A DNA stretch of 64,000 bases from Cruorifilaria tuberocauda (Eukaryota; Nematoda; Chromadorea; Rhabditida; Onchocercidae). The stretch lies in assembly GCA_013365365.1 (NCBI GenBank), contig JABVXU010000114.1:62001-126000 (forward strand). Reading direction: 5' to 3'. Shown here piece after piece: positions 36,803 through 49,500 of the stretch. Both the position numbers and the translations under genes were made by a program. Each line of letters starts with the position of its first letter. Positions within the stretch are counted from its first letter, which is position 1. Under the pieces are notes generated by a model. That model saw only the letters and a list, made by a program, of their open reading frames with translations. It did no database searches and was not told the DNA's origin.

Positions 36803-38953
36803 ATGATTTCTAAAGCAACATCACGAACAAAATCATCCAGCAATGAAACAAAAGAGTCAGGTTCAACACCTGTACGTACGTACTTTCTTATTTCCATTAG
36901 ATTTTAAATACCTTTAATGAACAAATATTAGACATTTAATAAATACGCCCTTTTCCTAAATTTAATTTTTATATTGTCATTTGTCATGATTATTTTGACA
37001 TATACTGATGACATATGTATCAATTAAGCATATTATGATCCTATCATAAGAATTCCTGACTATCTCGAAATCATAAATTGAGTGAAAGTCTTAAATTATG
37101 CATTTAACTTAGTGACATTCTATGTTCCTGATATAGAAGCAATCATCTGAAGAGTTAAGTCCAATACCGGATAGCACTGAAGTAGAACAACCTAGTGAAA
37201 GCATTCCGGAGCAAGCGGAATTGCTGATTGGCGAAGATACAGAACAGGTTATTTCTATATTGTTCCCCATCGAAAGTGTTCTTTCACTTTTCCTTTCTCT
37301 TTCTCTCCAATTTTTTAAATTAAAAAATTTTACTTACATTTTTCTTACACTTTCAAAAAATCCATTATTATGTATTGCATGTCATATTGAACTTATTTTC
37401 CTCGAATTTATTCATTTTTAAAATTATCTCAGTTATCCGATGTTACCGATCCGGAAATGTATTCGACCAGGTCATCTATAAGCAAATCTTACGGCAGTAT
37501 GAACAGTTGTCTTTTCATCTTGTTTAATGTAAGTTTTTTAGTGAAAGTTAAATATGTCATATTCGATTCAGACCACTGTATCATTTGGATAATGTAAAGT
37601 CGAATAGATTAGTCGATTAAAAGTTTGGTTAAATCATTCGCAAACTTGATTATAGTAAATATGAAATGAAACTAAGGATAATTTTAACCTAATATACTTC
37701 AGCGTATCTATCCATTGATGAAGAACAAAAAAGTGCGATATTTAGCAATTATCAATGCTTTCTTGCTGCTTATCAATCTTTTAATGCTTCTGTTTTTGCT
37801 TGCACTTTTATTGAATCAAATCATTCTTGCTTTCCGGGTAATTTATTCCAGTATTATTTACTTCTGTTTGAAATATTCCTCCAATGCATACAATTATGGG
37901 TATTTATCAAAAGGTTTTATACATTTTTGGCTAGCTTAATCTTATTCTTGCATTCTTTCAATCATTAAGCTTATATCCGTCTATTGTTAATAATGAATGC
38001 TTTTTATATTATTGTGAGGAAAGTAGAAAAGAAAAAGTAGTGGATGAATTAATTCAAAAACTAGGAAACAAATATTAGTAATATCATCTGTTAGATGAGT
38101 TAGTGATAGGGAAGATAGTGTCATATTGTAGGAGTAATCATTTACTTTTCTTTTTTCAATAACAATTAATATAACATCAATGGCGTTCAATGCATATCCT
38201 AGTATTCTTTTTTAAAATAATTCTTAATATAGGAAATTTTCTTTTGATATAATTATACTTCTATTACTTCTATATATAAATCATTATAATAGAATTGTTG
38301 ATTACCCATTAGTTTATAAAGTGAACGAAAATTACAAATGTATACTGAAGATTTCAAGCATTGTGAATGATCAATCATCACCGTGCATTTTTACGTATGA
38401 AGAATGGTCATCGTGTTCTGCAAGTTGCTGGGATGGATCATCAAAATATCCACAAATGCAACGTTATGTGAATAAAAGTTCAATAGTGCAAGCACGTGGA
38501 GATGATAAGCCAGATTGTCCTGATGATTTGGATAGTCGAGTGGATTTTGCACCTTGCAATACTTTCAGGTTTATCATTTTACAATTAACTTTCAATATTA
38601 CTTTTAATTTAATCTTATATGTACTAAAATCTTGAAATTCCTTAAACTTTTCAGTATTGCAAATGATTACATTTCCAAAAATATATAGTACTCAAGGAAA
38701 TACCAGTTATTTATTTGGTATGAAAAGTTGTAATCCAATATCGTTATTATGGGATATTTATAGATGTCCTACAAATTTATCACAGTATCCATTTATTGGT
38801 TGTTACTACAAGAATTCATTGGAAGAATCATCAGGCGGCTGTTATCGTATCCGTGATGTACCGTTAGATGATCGTTTGATTTTTATGGATGCTAATTTGA
38901 CGGAAAATTGTTCGGAAGCAGAATGTGATGAAATCAAATCATTGCTATTTTAA
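36803..38953 (+). CDS. Type II membrane protein with TSP1-like ectodomain, paralogue A, about 297 aa
   Basis: Six exons: 36803-36871, 37137-37247, 37433-37528, 37703-37837, 38351-38568 and 38689-38953 (TAA), intron phases 0,0,0,0,2. The ATG follows 'gtttttcag' by 6 nt. Residues 1-92 are acidic and Ser-rich ('ELSPIPDSTEVEQPS') and cytosolic by prediction. Basic 'KNKKVR' precedes a single hydrophobic span ('AIINAFLLLINLLMLLFLLA'), with no signal peptide, so type II topology is likely. The ectodomain begins with 'SPCIFTYEEWSSCSASC', the W-S-x-C-S-x-x-C signature of thrombospondin type 1 repeats. It continues 'VNKSSIVQAR' and ends in a second Cys-rich part with 'CPTNLSQYPF' and 'GGCYRIRDVPLDDRLIF'. 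N-glycosylation sequons are present (NKS, NLS, NLT). Exon 5 starts after an unusual 'ctgaag' acceptor, chosen because it matches paralogue B residue for residue. Function unknown. Confidence 0.8.
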
Positions 38954-39903
38954 TTTATCAAACACTTACATTTTAATTTTGGATTAAAATTAAATTTATA
39001 TCTGTTCATTAACAATCGTTCCTTAAGATATTTCCTCAACACTGAAACAATTAGATATAGAAATGAACAATTTTGATCGTATCATTCTCAATTTTACAAA
39101 TTTGATACTTCTCGTAAATTAATGATATGATATGGATTTTAACAGTGCTGCAAAAATTATATTATGAAGATTTATTATGAAAACAATTAGTTTTTTTTTC
39201 AAATGATAACTTCTCAAAATAGTAGCTGATAATAAAAATGAAGAAGCATTAAAGATCAATTGAATGCATTTTATTGTTTATTAAATGAAATCGATGTCAA
39301 AGTTCAACAGAATGATTTGGAAGGAAAAATGAATGAAATATGAATACAGAAACTTCACTTCGCAACATCAATGTTAAAATGCTTTTCATATGCATTTTGC
39401 GCTTTAGGCTTTAGGCTTCCTACACTTCAGATCGTTGTGAAATACCTGGAAATATTCGATGAATACTTGGTAATATTCGAATATGTGCATTCGAAGATAT
39501 GATCATTCGAAAGAATCGTTGAATCGCTGAAACAAAAAATCATCAGAATAAGTTAGCAATCATTTTATGCATATTATCTTTTGCATACTAATTGTAATCT
39601 ATATGGCAAATTATGCAACGATGCATAATTTGTTATAATAAATATCTGTAAAATGAAAATAACAATCAGTTCGGTTACATTTCAATTTTCTGTTCAACTG
39701 TTTCTCCAAATAGTTAACAAGGTATTTATTTCTAGTTTGTCTTTTCAATCTGATGAATAATGCTTGAAAATGGATATAATTTTCATTTAGAATTAAACAT
39801 ATGTTTTTTTTTCAATAGTATATTGATCTTACTTATCGTTAACTTTTACTTACAATCAAATTGAATATGCTTCAGAAATTTTTTCAGATTAGAGTGAAAT
39901 TAG
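38954..39903. other. Spacer between the tandem TSP1-like paralogues
   Basis: AT-rich. Ends in a 'attttttcag' acceptor (39881-39887), 16 nt before the ATG of paralogue B. Contains the short direct repeats 'gctttaggctttaggc' and 'tattcga' near 39405-39480. No gene seen. Confidence 0.5.
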
Positions 39904-42016
39904 ATGGATTCAGCTCTCTCAAGTTCACCTTCACAAACGGGAGCTGCTCCAAGTTCAGATGCAGCGAATCAACAAAAGAAGGATGTATCATCACCAGAAG
40001 GAGAAAAAATAAATCTCAACGAAGAGGTAACTTCACCTTCCCATTTGCTTATTCAAGAGATTATTTGATTAATTAACGAAATAGCAACATGGACGTTTCT
40101 GTATGGAAGAATCACGTTTGTTCAATAATTTCTTATCACAAAAAATTAACTTTCATTAATGGAGTAGTTTATAATACTCGAATATTTAATAATATAATAC
40201 TATGACATTACTGATGTGCAAAAGCAATGATAGGATTTCCCGGGATATCGAGTAACTATTGATTGATAAGCTATTATGTTATTAAATGATTCAAATGAAT
40301 TTTGCCTTGTTTCAAATCAAACAATAGTCGAAAGGTTAGCACTCTAAAACTAATGATAACATAATTTAGATAAAGTTAGCGCGAGGTGAAAGCAGTCCAA
40401 TACCGTCAACTACCGATATTGAACAATCAAGCGCACAAACACCCGAGATGTTCAATATATCTGCTGGACAAGCTACGGAAGAGGTATTCAAGATTCTAGG
40501 AAGTTTAATTTTATCCTTAAACGAATATTGCAATTAGAAGAAAGCAGCAAATATTAATTATTTTATTATAGCTTTCGGATATTAGTGAATTCGAAGGGAC
40601 AATAAGTAAATCGCTGAAGTCCACTCGTTTTGCAACTTTAATTCACGTTTGTCTTTTGAAGATTCTCTTTATACAAGGATTTACTAAAATTTCATCTTTT
40701 CAAAATATATTCTCAAATATATCAATTATACTCTGATATTTTCAGCAAATTTCACCATTCATACGACATAAGAAAATTCGTCTAATGCTAATAATTAATT
40801 TCATTGCAACAATCATCAATATGCTCCTATTATTCGCATTGATCACGTTTTTGATCTGGAGTGCCGTCCTTAGCATTCACGTAAGTACACATCATATTTA
40901 TATTCTGTAAATATCATAATATTTCTATAAGTAATATTTACATTTCTTTACAATTTCCTGGTAACTTTTGATCGGATATTTCTCTGGCAAAACCATTTTA
41001 TCATTTTCTTAACTCTATTACAAAAATAATTCATTTTTTATTACTAATTTATAATTAGTAAAACTTTTCTATTTTAATTTGACAATATTTTAAAGATTAT
41101 TTATTCCTTTCTTTATTTACATTGAAAAACTTTTTAATTTGCTCTTATTAAGGAGAATATTAAAGAAGAAATCATTTAATTCAAAAAAAGTTTGTTATTA
41201 GTTTGCTTTATATCATATAATATTGGATGTGAAACAGATATTTTCTTTCAACTAATTTGAAAGTTGACAAGTATGTTGTTTGAATTTTGATTAAATTTAA
41301 TTTAAAGAAAATATTATAGATGCAAAGTGCTGCAGGAATAATGAAATTTCCATGTCTTTTCACTTATCTTGAATGGTCTACATGTTCATCTACGTGTCGA
41401 ATTTCCGGACGAGATTATCCACGACGTATTCGTAAAGTGAATAAAAGCTCCATTATACAAGCTCGAAATGGTGGAAAACCGGAATGTCCTGAAAATTTAG
41501 TCGATAAAGTTGATAGTGCACCGTGCAATACTTACCTGTTAGTGGAGATATAATTAAATAATATGAAGAATGAATAATTGATATTGAAACATTTCTTTTG
41601 CTATTACTAGGAAAAAGAAATGTTGAACTTTTTTCTTTGCATACTTATTTATTTATTCATTATATATGGAAATGATAAAAGCAGTTTCATGCTTTTATCA
41701 CTATAAAACAATTCTGAAACAAGTTTACAAATTATAAGTATAGGTAAAATAGTGCAATTAATATCGGTTGAATAAACAGTATTCTGATTTTCACACTTCA
41801 CATGTATCATAATAAGTAAAATTTATACTTTTTTAAATCTAAAGATGGCTAACATACTCAAGTAATAAAGTGAGCTAACATATTCAGAGAAAGAAAATGA
41901 TTATTGCATGAGATTGCGATCACTTGAATTCTTTCCTTTTTTTAATTCCTCAAAAGAAAGTCAAATTGATAATAAATACTAAACACCTAAATTAATCTCT
42001 AATTAAACTTTGAATT

Positions 42017-42051
<35 letters not shown>

Positions 42052-42250
42052 TGAAACGGGAAATATTTTCAGATGTCCAACGAATTTGTCGAATTATACT
42101 TTTGGCAAACATTGTCATTACAACGATGCAAATCTACGAAATAATGGTGGATGTTTTAAGATTCGAGATGTACCATTGGATGATCGGCTTATTCTCATCG
42201 ATACAAATTTAACTGAACCTTGTGATTGTTCAAGCACTATTCATCTTTAA
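39904..42250 (+). CDS. Type II membrane protein with TSP1-like ectodomain, paralogue B, about 280 aa
   Basis: Six exons: 39904-40026, 40370-40483, 40572-40646, 40746-40880, 41320-41537 and 42073-42250 (TAA), intron phases 0,0,0,0,2 as in paralogue A. Exon 4 (135 nt, membrane span) and exon 5 (218 nt, TSP1-like) have exactly the lengths of their counterparts. The N-terminal cytosolic part shares 'SSPIPSTTDIEQSS' with A. 'RHKKIRLML' precedes the span 'INFIATIINMLLLFALITFL'. The ectodomain has 'FPCLFTYLEWSTCSSTC', 'VNKSSIIQAR' and, in the last exon, 'CPTNLSNYTF' and 'GGCFKIRDVPLDDRLILID'. Compared with A, the last exon lacks about 27 residues before 'CPTNLS'. The last intron contains an (AG)14 microsatellite just before its acceptor. 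Function unknown; a surface role is inferred. Confidence 0.82.
42021..42048 (+). repeat. (AG)14 microsatellite
   Basis: Fourteen perfect AG units lie 24 nt upstream of the last exon of TSP1-like paralogue B. Runs of AG here offer many decoy AG dinucleotides close to the real acceptor, so length changes could affect splicing. Confidence 0.95.
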
Positions 42251-43521
42251 TTGTATGTTCAATTTAAATTCCACTATTTATTATCGATATCAGTGTTAGC
42301 TTTTTTTATTCCATGATAAACTTCTCTAAGTGAGTCATTTCTCTTTCTCTTATTTCTAACAATAATTAATCGTTTGTGATATGCTATTTTAGTTTTGTGA
42401 TGTAAGCATGTACGCACTATAATATATTTCAGACAAACGAGATTTTGATTCTGATAAACGAGGTATGCATTTCAATTATGATTCATTACGATTCAATTAT
42501 GATTTCAATTATGCATGTCAATCTTTTTGTGAAATATATTTCAGTTCTAAAAAAATAAATATTTAAAGATCAAACAATGCTATATTACGAGAACAACATT
42601 TCAATGCTATTTAACCTTATAGGTTATGTTAATGCACACGCATCTTACGTCACTTTATCGGAAATATATTCTCATAGCTAAAACTGTACCTTTTCTTGTC
42701 ACTATTAATCTAATTGTGTTAATCCTTTCATTCTATCACTGATAAGATCGTTAAGCCGCGCCAATATTACTGTACACATACCGTCTAAACTAAAATAATT
42801 TGGTAGTAGATGTGCTGTTATGGTATCCTCTACTCTATCATATTAATGTTCTGTATTGCACAGACTGTATAGGATCATTTGGAAAAACAAAAAACTATAA
42901 AACGTTTGTTTTGGAAAGAATCTCCTTCCCGAAAAATAAACTAATAAATGATAAACACTATATCATCCATTATAATTTAAACCATACCGTTCACTCGCGA
43001 TTTATTTAAATGTTATATAATGATTATCCCATGTACAAATCTTGTCTGACTTGAATTATATCATAGTATTTTATATGCAATGCTTCTACTGTATCCACGA
43101 ATCTCTAAATATCATGTAAAACTTGATGTTACATAAGTTGATAAGTGATAAGCTGATAAGCTACTTTAAACACTATGATGTCAAATAAGCTATGTAATTG
43201 GTCTCCTCGGATAGCATACCAAATTCACGTAACCTAAAATCATACTATCAATTACATCTCCGGAAAATTCCTTTCAACTTCTTTCACTCCTTTTTACAGT
43301 ACATGTTCCGCTTAATTTGCATAATCAACCAACAAATCATACGAGCGATTTTTTCAAAATTTTGGCGCTAGTATTTTAAGTATTTGTTACAATTGATAAA
43401 GTGAGTTACCTGAGAGTGTGGTCTGTTTAGTCAGTTATTCTGTTTTCGATCGTTTTATCACATCATCATCTAATCAATCGATTACTGAAGGAAGAAAGTA
43501 TTTACGAACTGATCAGAATCG
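42251..43521. other. Intergenic region upstream of the BUB1 gene
   Basis: Expected to hold the 3' UTR of TSP1-like paralogue B and the bub-1 promoter, including an E2F-like site at 43361-43368. The open frame at 42800-43009 has no supporting features. Confidence 0.5.
43361..43368 (+). promoter_or_regulatory. E2F-like site TTTGGCGC upstream of bub-1
   Basis: TTTGGCGC fits the E2F/DP consensus TTTSSCGC and lies about 150 nt upstream of the proposed BUB1 start. Checkpoint genes are commonly E2F-controlled. GC-containing octamers of this kind are rare in this AT-rich window. Confidence 0.4.
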
Positions 43522-46500
43522 ATGGTTGTGGGATTTTTTGAATCGCTACCACCTTTTGTCAAGTAAATTATCCTCATATTTTCATCTTCTCTCTATCATT
43601 TTTTATCAGCAATTTCCAGTAAGAAATTTTCAACTTTTAACTAATTTTTAATTTTTAATTGTTAATGGTTTCTAATTTTAGACCAAATAATTTTCATTTA
43701 GTTATTGAATAACTTCGGTTTCCATTTTTAATTAAACATTAATACATTCTTAATCAATTGAAAAATTAAGGATATATGAAGTGCAGATTAATTATTGAAA
43801 TAAATGAGAGTACGTTAACCGAATTATTCTTAACAAATTATTCTAAGCAAATTGAAATTTAAAGGAAGTTGAGCGATTGGATAATTTCAGGACATTACCA
43901 GAAACGAAGCAATTTGATTATATCTTGAAGTATGTTACAATTTTTAATGTTTGCTGGAAATTCTTTTGTTGCGTAGTTGATATATAATATATGCAAGAAT
44001 ATGAGAGTAATAATATGATGAGATGGTACATGTTCTATACAAGATCATGTCACTAACTAATATTCACATTACTTTAATTTTAGCCAACTGAAATGGATGG
44101 AAAACAATTCTGAAGATGAGGAAAGTAATAATCGTTTACGAAGAGCCGCCATAGAGACGGTATTGCGGTATTCTGTTGAAAATAATCCATTCTATAACGA
44201 CGAACGATTGTTATATGTTTTCTCTATTGTTGTAAGTAATTATAATTCATTAACTGAAGTGGAGTCGATAATTTGCTGAAACAACAACTTTTGAATTTCG
44301 AAACATACCATACGTTTTTTCTAATACGTTTTAACTGTGCTAATTGGTGAGCAAGATCTTGTGAGATAGTTACTAAGAATTTTAAGTGAAAAATCGGTTT
44401 TCGCTCGGTGTTCTCATGTTCAGGTACTGCTGTATTATTACCAATTTGTCAAATATAGTAATTTTTTTTAAAGCGTTGCAGTTGTTTGCTAGGATATAAC
44501 TTCATTTTCGCTAAAGGATTTTTTTGCAATAACCGCTTCAAACTCTTATAGAATTGAATTTAGGGAAAATTAAGTCGCAGAATGGGAATGAAATTAATAA
44601 TGGAAGAGTTACATAATCGAAAACAATTTTATGAACTGGCAGAGTTTTACGTTAAATGGGGCGAGGTAAAGAATTAACTTCTTGCAATACACTAAATAGC
44701 ATCGTGTTTAACTGAAACTTAAGAAAGATATTGGCTTCAGATTTTCGCAGAAGAAAGGAATAGGGAGCGTTTTAACGAAATATGGAGTGAGGCTGTAAAA
44801 GTAAATGCTAAGCCTACATCACGAATTGATGAAGCTTTCAGGTAAAAACATTGTTTTATAATTCAGCATAGACTTCTAATATAATATGCAGTACATTATG
44901 ATATTTGTAATCCGTTATCTTGGTTGTTTGTCAATTGCCGTAATGTTCCCACTTTTAATTTCTTCGTTCATAAAATCGTCATAGTTGTTTATTCGTCCAA
45001 ACATTTGTTCTGTAGACGTAGTAGCTGTAAATAAATTTCCTAGAAGAAGAATGTTCAAGGCTTCATCGACTTTATATCCAGGTTATCAATCATAATAATG
45101 AATTGTAATGAAATTTCAGAGCCATGCTTTATCAATATTTTGAAATGGATGACGAAATGACCGCAAATCTGTTCAGGAAACCTGGTATTTTTTCTAACGA
45201 TTGTCAGTAGATCGGATTAGAATTCTGCTATTTTGTATTCTAAAAACAATTTTATTACTGCATTTTCAGATTCTTCAAAAGATCCAAGAATGGTGTCAAG
45301 GATCATCGAGGCACCAACGTAAGTTTTAATTTTTGATATGTAAATGTGGAAGAAATTGGTTTCGTATGTATTCTGAATTATAGTATGGAAGTGAAAGCAT
45401 CTGAAGGTGGTGAATGCGCGACAAAATTGACCTGCCCTTTGAGAGTAAAAAGTCATCTGAAAATAGTCGATGAGCAGCAGTCAGTAGAGGAAATATTCGC
45501 AGAAACAAGGAAGTATATCATTCATTCTGATGTACCACAGAGGTTGGTGTTAGTAAAAAAGATTTTCTGGTGTTTCTATTCTTAATTTGACGAATGAGAG
45601 AAAGAAAGAGATGTTTGTTAAATATATCGAAAGGAATTGTATCTGTAATGCTACCTACAATAGCAATAAAATCAAGGATTGTTTTCGAATTTTAATAACT
45701 TAAATATTCATTTATCATTTGTTCATCTTCAGCAAACAATTTGGCATTTCAGAAGAATGTCAGTTTCAAAGCTATCGGCTATAAGCGAGGAACGAAGTGG
45801 TTCCTCAATGAATCCATCCAACAATGTAGAATTAGTAAAGTCAGCGCAACCGTCAGCAGGTGATACAGTTGGTGACTCATTTGTACTAGCTGGCACTTCT
45901 GGTGCTGAAAATAAGATTCTCATGGAGACAAATGTCCTTACCGATAAGCCATCTGGTAAGTGTTTTTAACTTGTATTTAGATAGTTACTTTTTTTTGTTA
46001 CTTCGAGAAACTTAATGCTTGCAGAATGCCCACAGTCCTCACAACTCACACTCCATGGTACTTCCTTCACGGAGAAATTTTTGAGTAAGGCTATGCGCGA
46101 TTTCTCAAGTACAGTGCCAGTTCCACCTCCCCGTTCAGGCATGCATTTTTTATGATAATTTTTATTTGATAAACGTTTACCAGTATATGCAGATATTAAA
46201 TCAACGATTACTAATCTAATGAAAAAATAATATCCAGATCTCATAAATGCTAGCATAATACTGATAAAGATTTATGTTGCAATATCAGCTTTAAAATAAA
46301 CTCAATATACATAAATTTATCGATTTGATCCATTATAGTACATCACGAAACAGATGAAACGACAGTGCTGCAAGAAACAGTTCTGAACGAAAGTGTAGAG
46401 GCCCATTTTCTTCCCGCTGCAAAGAAAACAAAATTTGAAGTAGTTTTTGCAATATTCGTTGAAATATTCAACTTATTTTTCTTTTTTCTCAATTTTGTTT

Positions 46501-49500
46501 CTGTATAGGTTTATGTGGAAGAAACCGAGTCGGTGAAAGAAGCCAGACCATTTGCTATTTATAGTGATGAGAATATTTCACCACCAGATACTGCTGAAAA
46601 AAGGTTTATATTTTGTCGTCATATTTATAAAGTATATGAAGCAGCATATTTATAAAGTACATAAATTGATATCTGTACAATGTGATGTTGTAGATTAGGT
46701 ACGGATCAGGATTTAGTTCATCAAAAGAATACAAACATCCACGATGACGACACCTATGAATCTCAGCCGGCATTCAGAAAAGTAAATTATTTGCTGTCTC
46801 ATATTTATGCAGTTTTAGAGAAAAGAACAAATTCTATCTACAAATTACATTAGTTTGTTAATGCTTTTCATTTTAATAAGTGCAATAAATCTATGTCAAC
46901 AAGTTAATTTTAATGCTTGCAAAATATAACTAGTTGCTCAAGTATCCTAGCATAATATAGTTTAATTCATCATTCAACTGTTTGATCGTTTTCAGTCATA
47001 TTGCTAGTTATTTAGCCTCATTGACAGAATAATAATATAAACGAAAAAGATGAAAGGAAGTGTATGATGAAAAAAAAATTTTTAAACTTTCATTCAGAAC
47101 CAAGAATCATGAAAATCAAAAGTAGTCTGACTCTTATATATTGAAATTTCTTAAATAGAGTTTTGCAGCCTGCGATAACTACTCACCTTCGTCGTTCATC
47201 AGTTTTGGGAAAAGCTGGAACTACTTCACTTAAATATGATAACGAAACACCGATAGAGGTAGAAAATCTGAAGTGTGTAGGTTAGTCGTTATATTTCCAT
47301 TTTGATGATATCCACGAGAGAACTTCTTGAAATCCAAAGGTTAAAACGAATTTTAATTTTCCTATTACTGTTCTTTTTAGCAATGAAACCTCCTTTTTCT
47401 GATCGTATTGATGAAGAAACACTGGCAGGTTTAAACAAAATGGCTAAAACAGGAGCGGTGACATCGACACCAGCAAACGGTTTTGCACCTCCAATCGAAG
47501 ATCCAATTGAGGGTTAGCTGATATCATTATTCAGTGTGGAATCTTTGTGATTAGTGTAATATTGTGTGCATTTAGAATCGTTTCGTCCACTTTCTTCGAA
47601 CGCAGCGGATCCTTTTTTTCAAAGACCGATGTTTGATGAAGCTCTCATTGCGAATACTGCTTTTAGTAGACGAATGAGTGTATCCGAAGTTTGTTTTTGA
47701 CTTATTTCATATTTTTTATGAAAAAATTTGCACGAGGAAAAATGCAACGTTCGACGGGGTAAAAGTTTTCATCTTAAATCCGATCCCATCGACAATTCAT
47801 TCATTTGTAGCAACGCCGAGATGCCTCGACAAAATTGTCAGAAAAAATTGGTGTTGAGAATATTGTTGGATGTAAAAAAATGGGACTGACCGTTAATACG
47901 AATATCAGTGAGGGATTACGTCGACTCTCGATTGCTCCAAATAATGAGGATTTGAATGAAATTACTGATGAAGGGTCAGTGTACATCTTTTAACGTTTTT
48001 TAAGAAATATATGGATGTGGATAAAAAGTATATGGATAAAATTGGTAGTTTATTCATGGAAATATTATATCAGAAGAGAACAATTCATTATAGATCGCGC
48101 ACTGAAATAAATCCGTGGGATGAAAAATTACAAGACAGAATTATGACCAGCCAGCGTTTCTGTCTGGCGAATGTTCACGACTTTCCGGTAATTCATATGT
48201 GGATGTAAATTGCTCGCATACGATTTTTAATATTTAAGTACTTGCTATACGATTCAATACTTTTCAAAATGTTTGAAATATCTGCAATTAAAGAGAAAAG
48301 TAATTTCCTTTTACAGGAAAGATGCAATCGCCTTAGTCCTGGTACTGCTATAGTTTTAGGAGGTGAGCGTTTTGATATTGAATGCCTAATTGGTGAAGGT
48401 GGTTTCGCTAAAGTTTACAAAAGTAAATCAGAAGACGGCAATTTTTATGCGATAAAGGTATTTTTTTCACTATATAGTCTTACAGAAGAATCTAGAGGAT
48501 AACGGTTTTGATATAGGATTTCGAATTATGATGAGTAAAATGATCGAAATATTTCCATTATTTCAATTTTTCATTCACTTACTTCTATTCACTATTTACT
48601 ATTTCCACTAATTTATTGTAGTTTCAAATGCCACCGTGTAAGTGGGAAGTTTATGCTTGTGAAACACTGCGTATCCGAATGTCGAAAGAGATGTTGGATG
48701 GTATAATGAATATTCGCGATGCATACTTATTTTCAAATGCAAGCGCTATTGTTTATGAGTATCACAAGTATGGAAACCTTCTTGTGAGTTCCTTCCATTT
48801 CCACATTTGCATAATCTTATCCTAACTGGATGCCAATTTTAACTTTTTAAAAAAAAAATTCAAGTTGAAATAGTGTTTAACCTTGTTTTGCAATATTTGG
48901 ATGTATTTTTACTTTTTTCGATTCGATTTCCATAATGCGTCTTAATCTTTTAGGATATGGTAAATAAGTTGCAAGCCAAGAATATATCATGTTCAGGTCT
49001 CTTAACGGTTTACCTTGCCTGGGAGATTGGTCGAATATTGGAAGCAGTTCATAATACTCAAATAATACACGGAGACGTTAAACCTGATAACTTCATGATT
49101 CTTCATTGGTTACTTATAATTTGCTTATAGACATGGGACATATTCATCATGCTTTTTACAACTTTTTGGTTTTCAGTTTAAATGAAGATGCCACATTAGA
49201 ACAAATTTTCGACAAGAAATCTTTTATGTTGAAATTGATTGACTGGGGACGTGCCATCGATATGAGTTTCTTGCAAGAACACACATTTCGCGGAAAGGCT
49301 GGCACAGATACTTTTGATTGTACTGAAATGCAGGTAAGATTTTACTTTTGCAAAGTACTGCATATTTTTGAGCAAACAACAATATTATCCTAATATCTCA
49401 TAAGAAATATAACTATTTCGTATTATTCATATGAGAAATTGAGGATGGTCGACCATGGACATACCAAACAGATTTCTACGGTTTCATTTCAACGCTTCAT

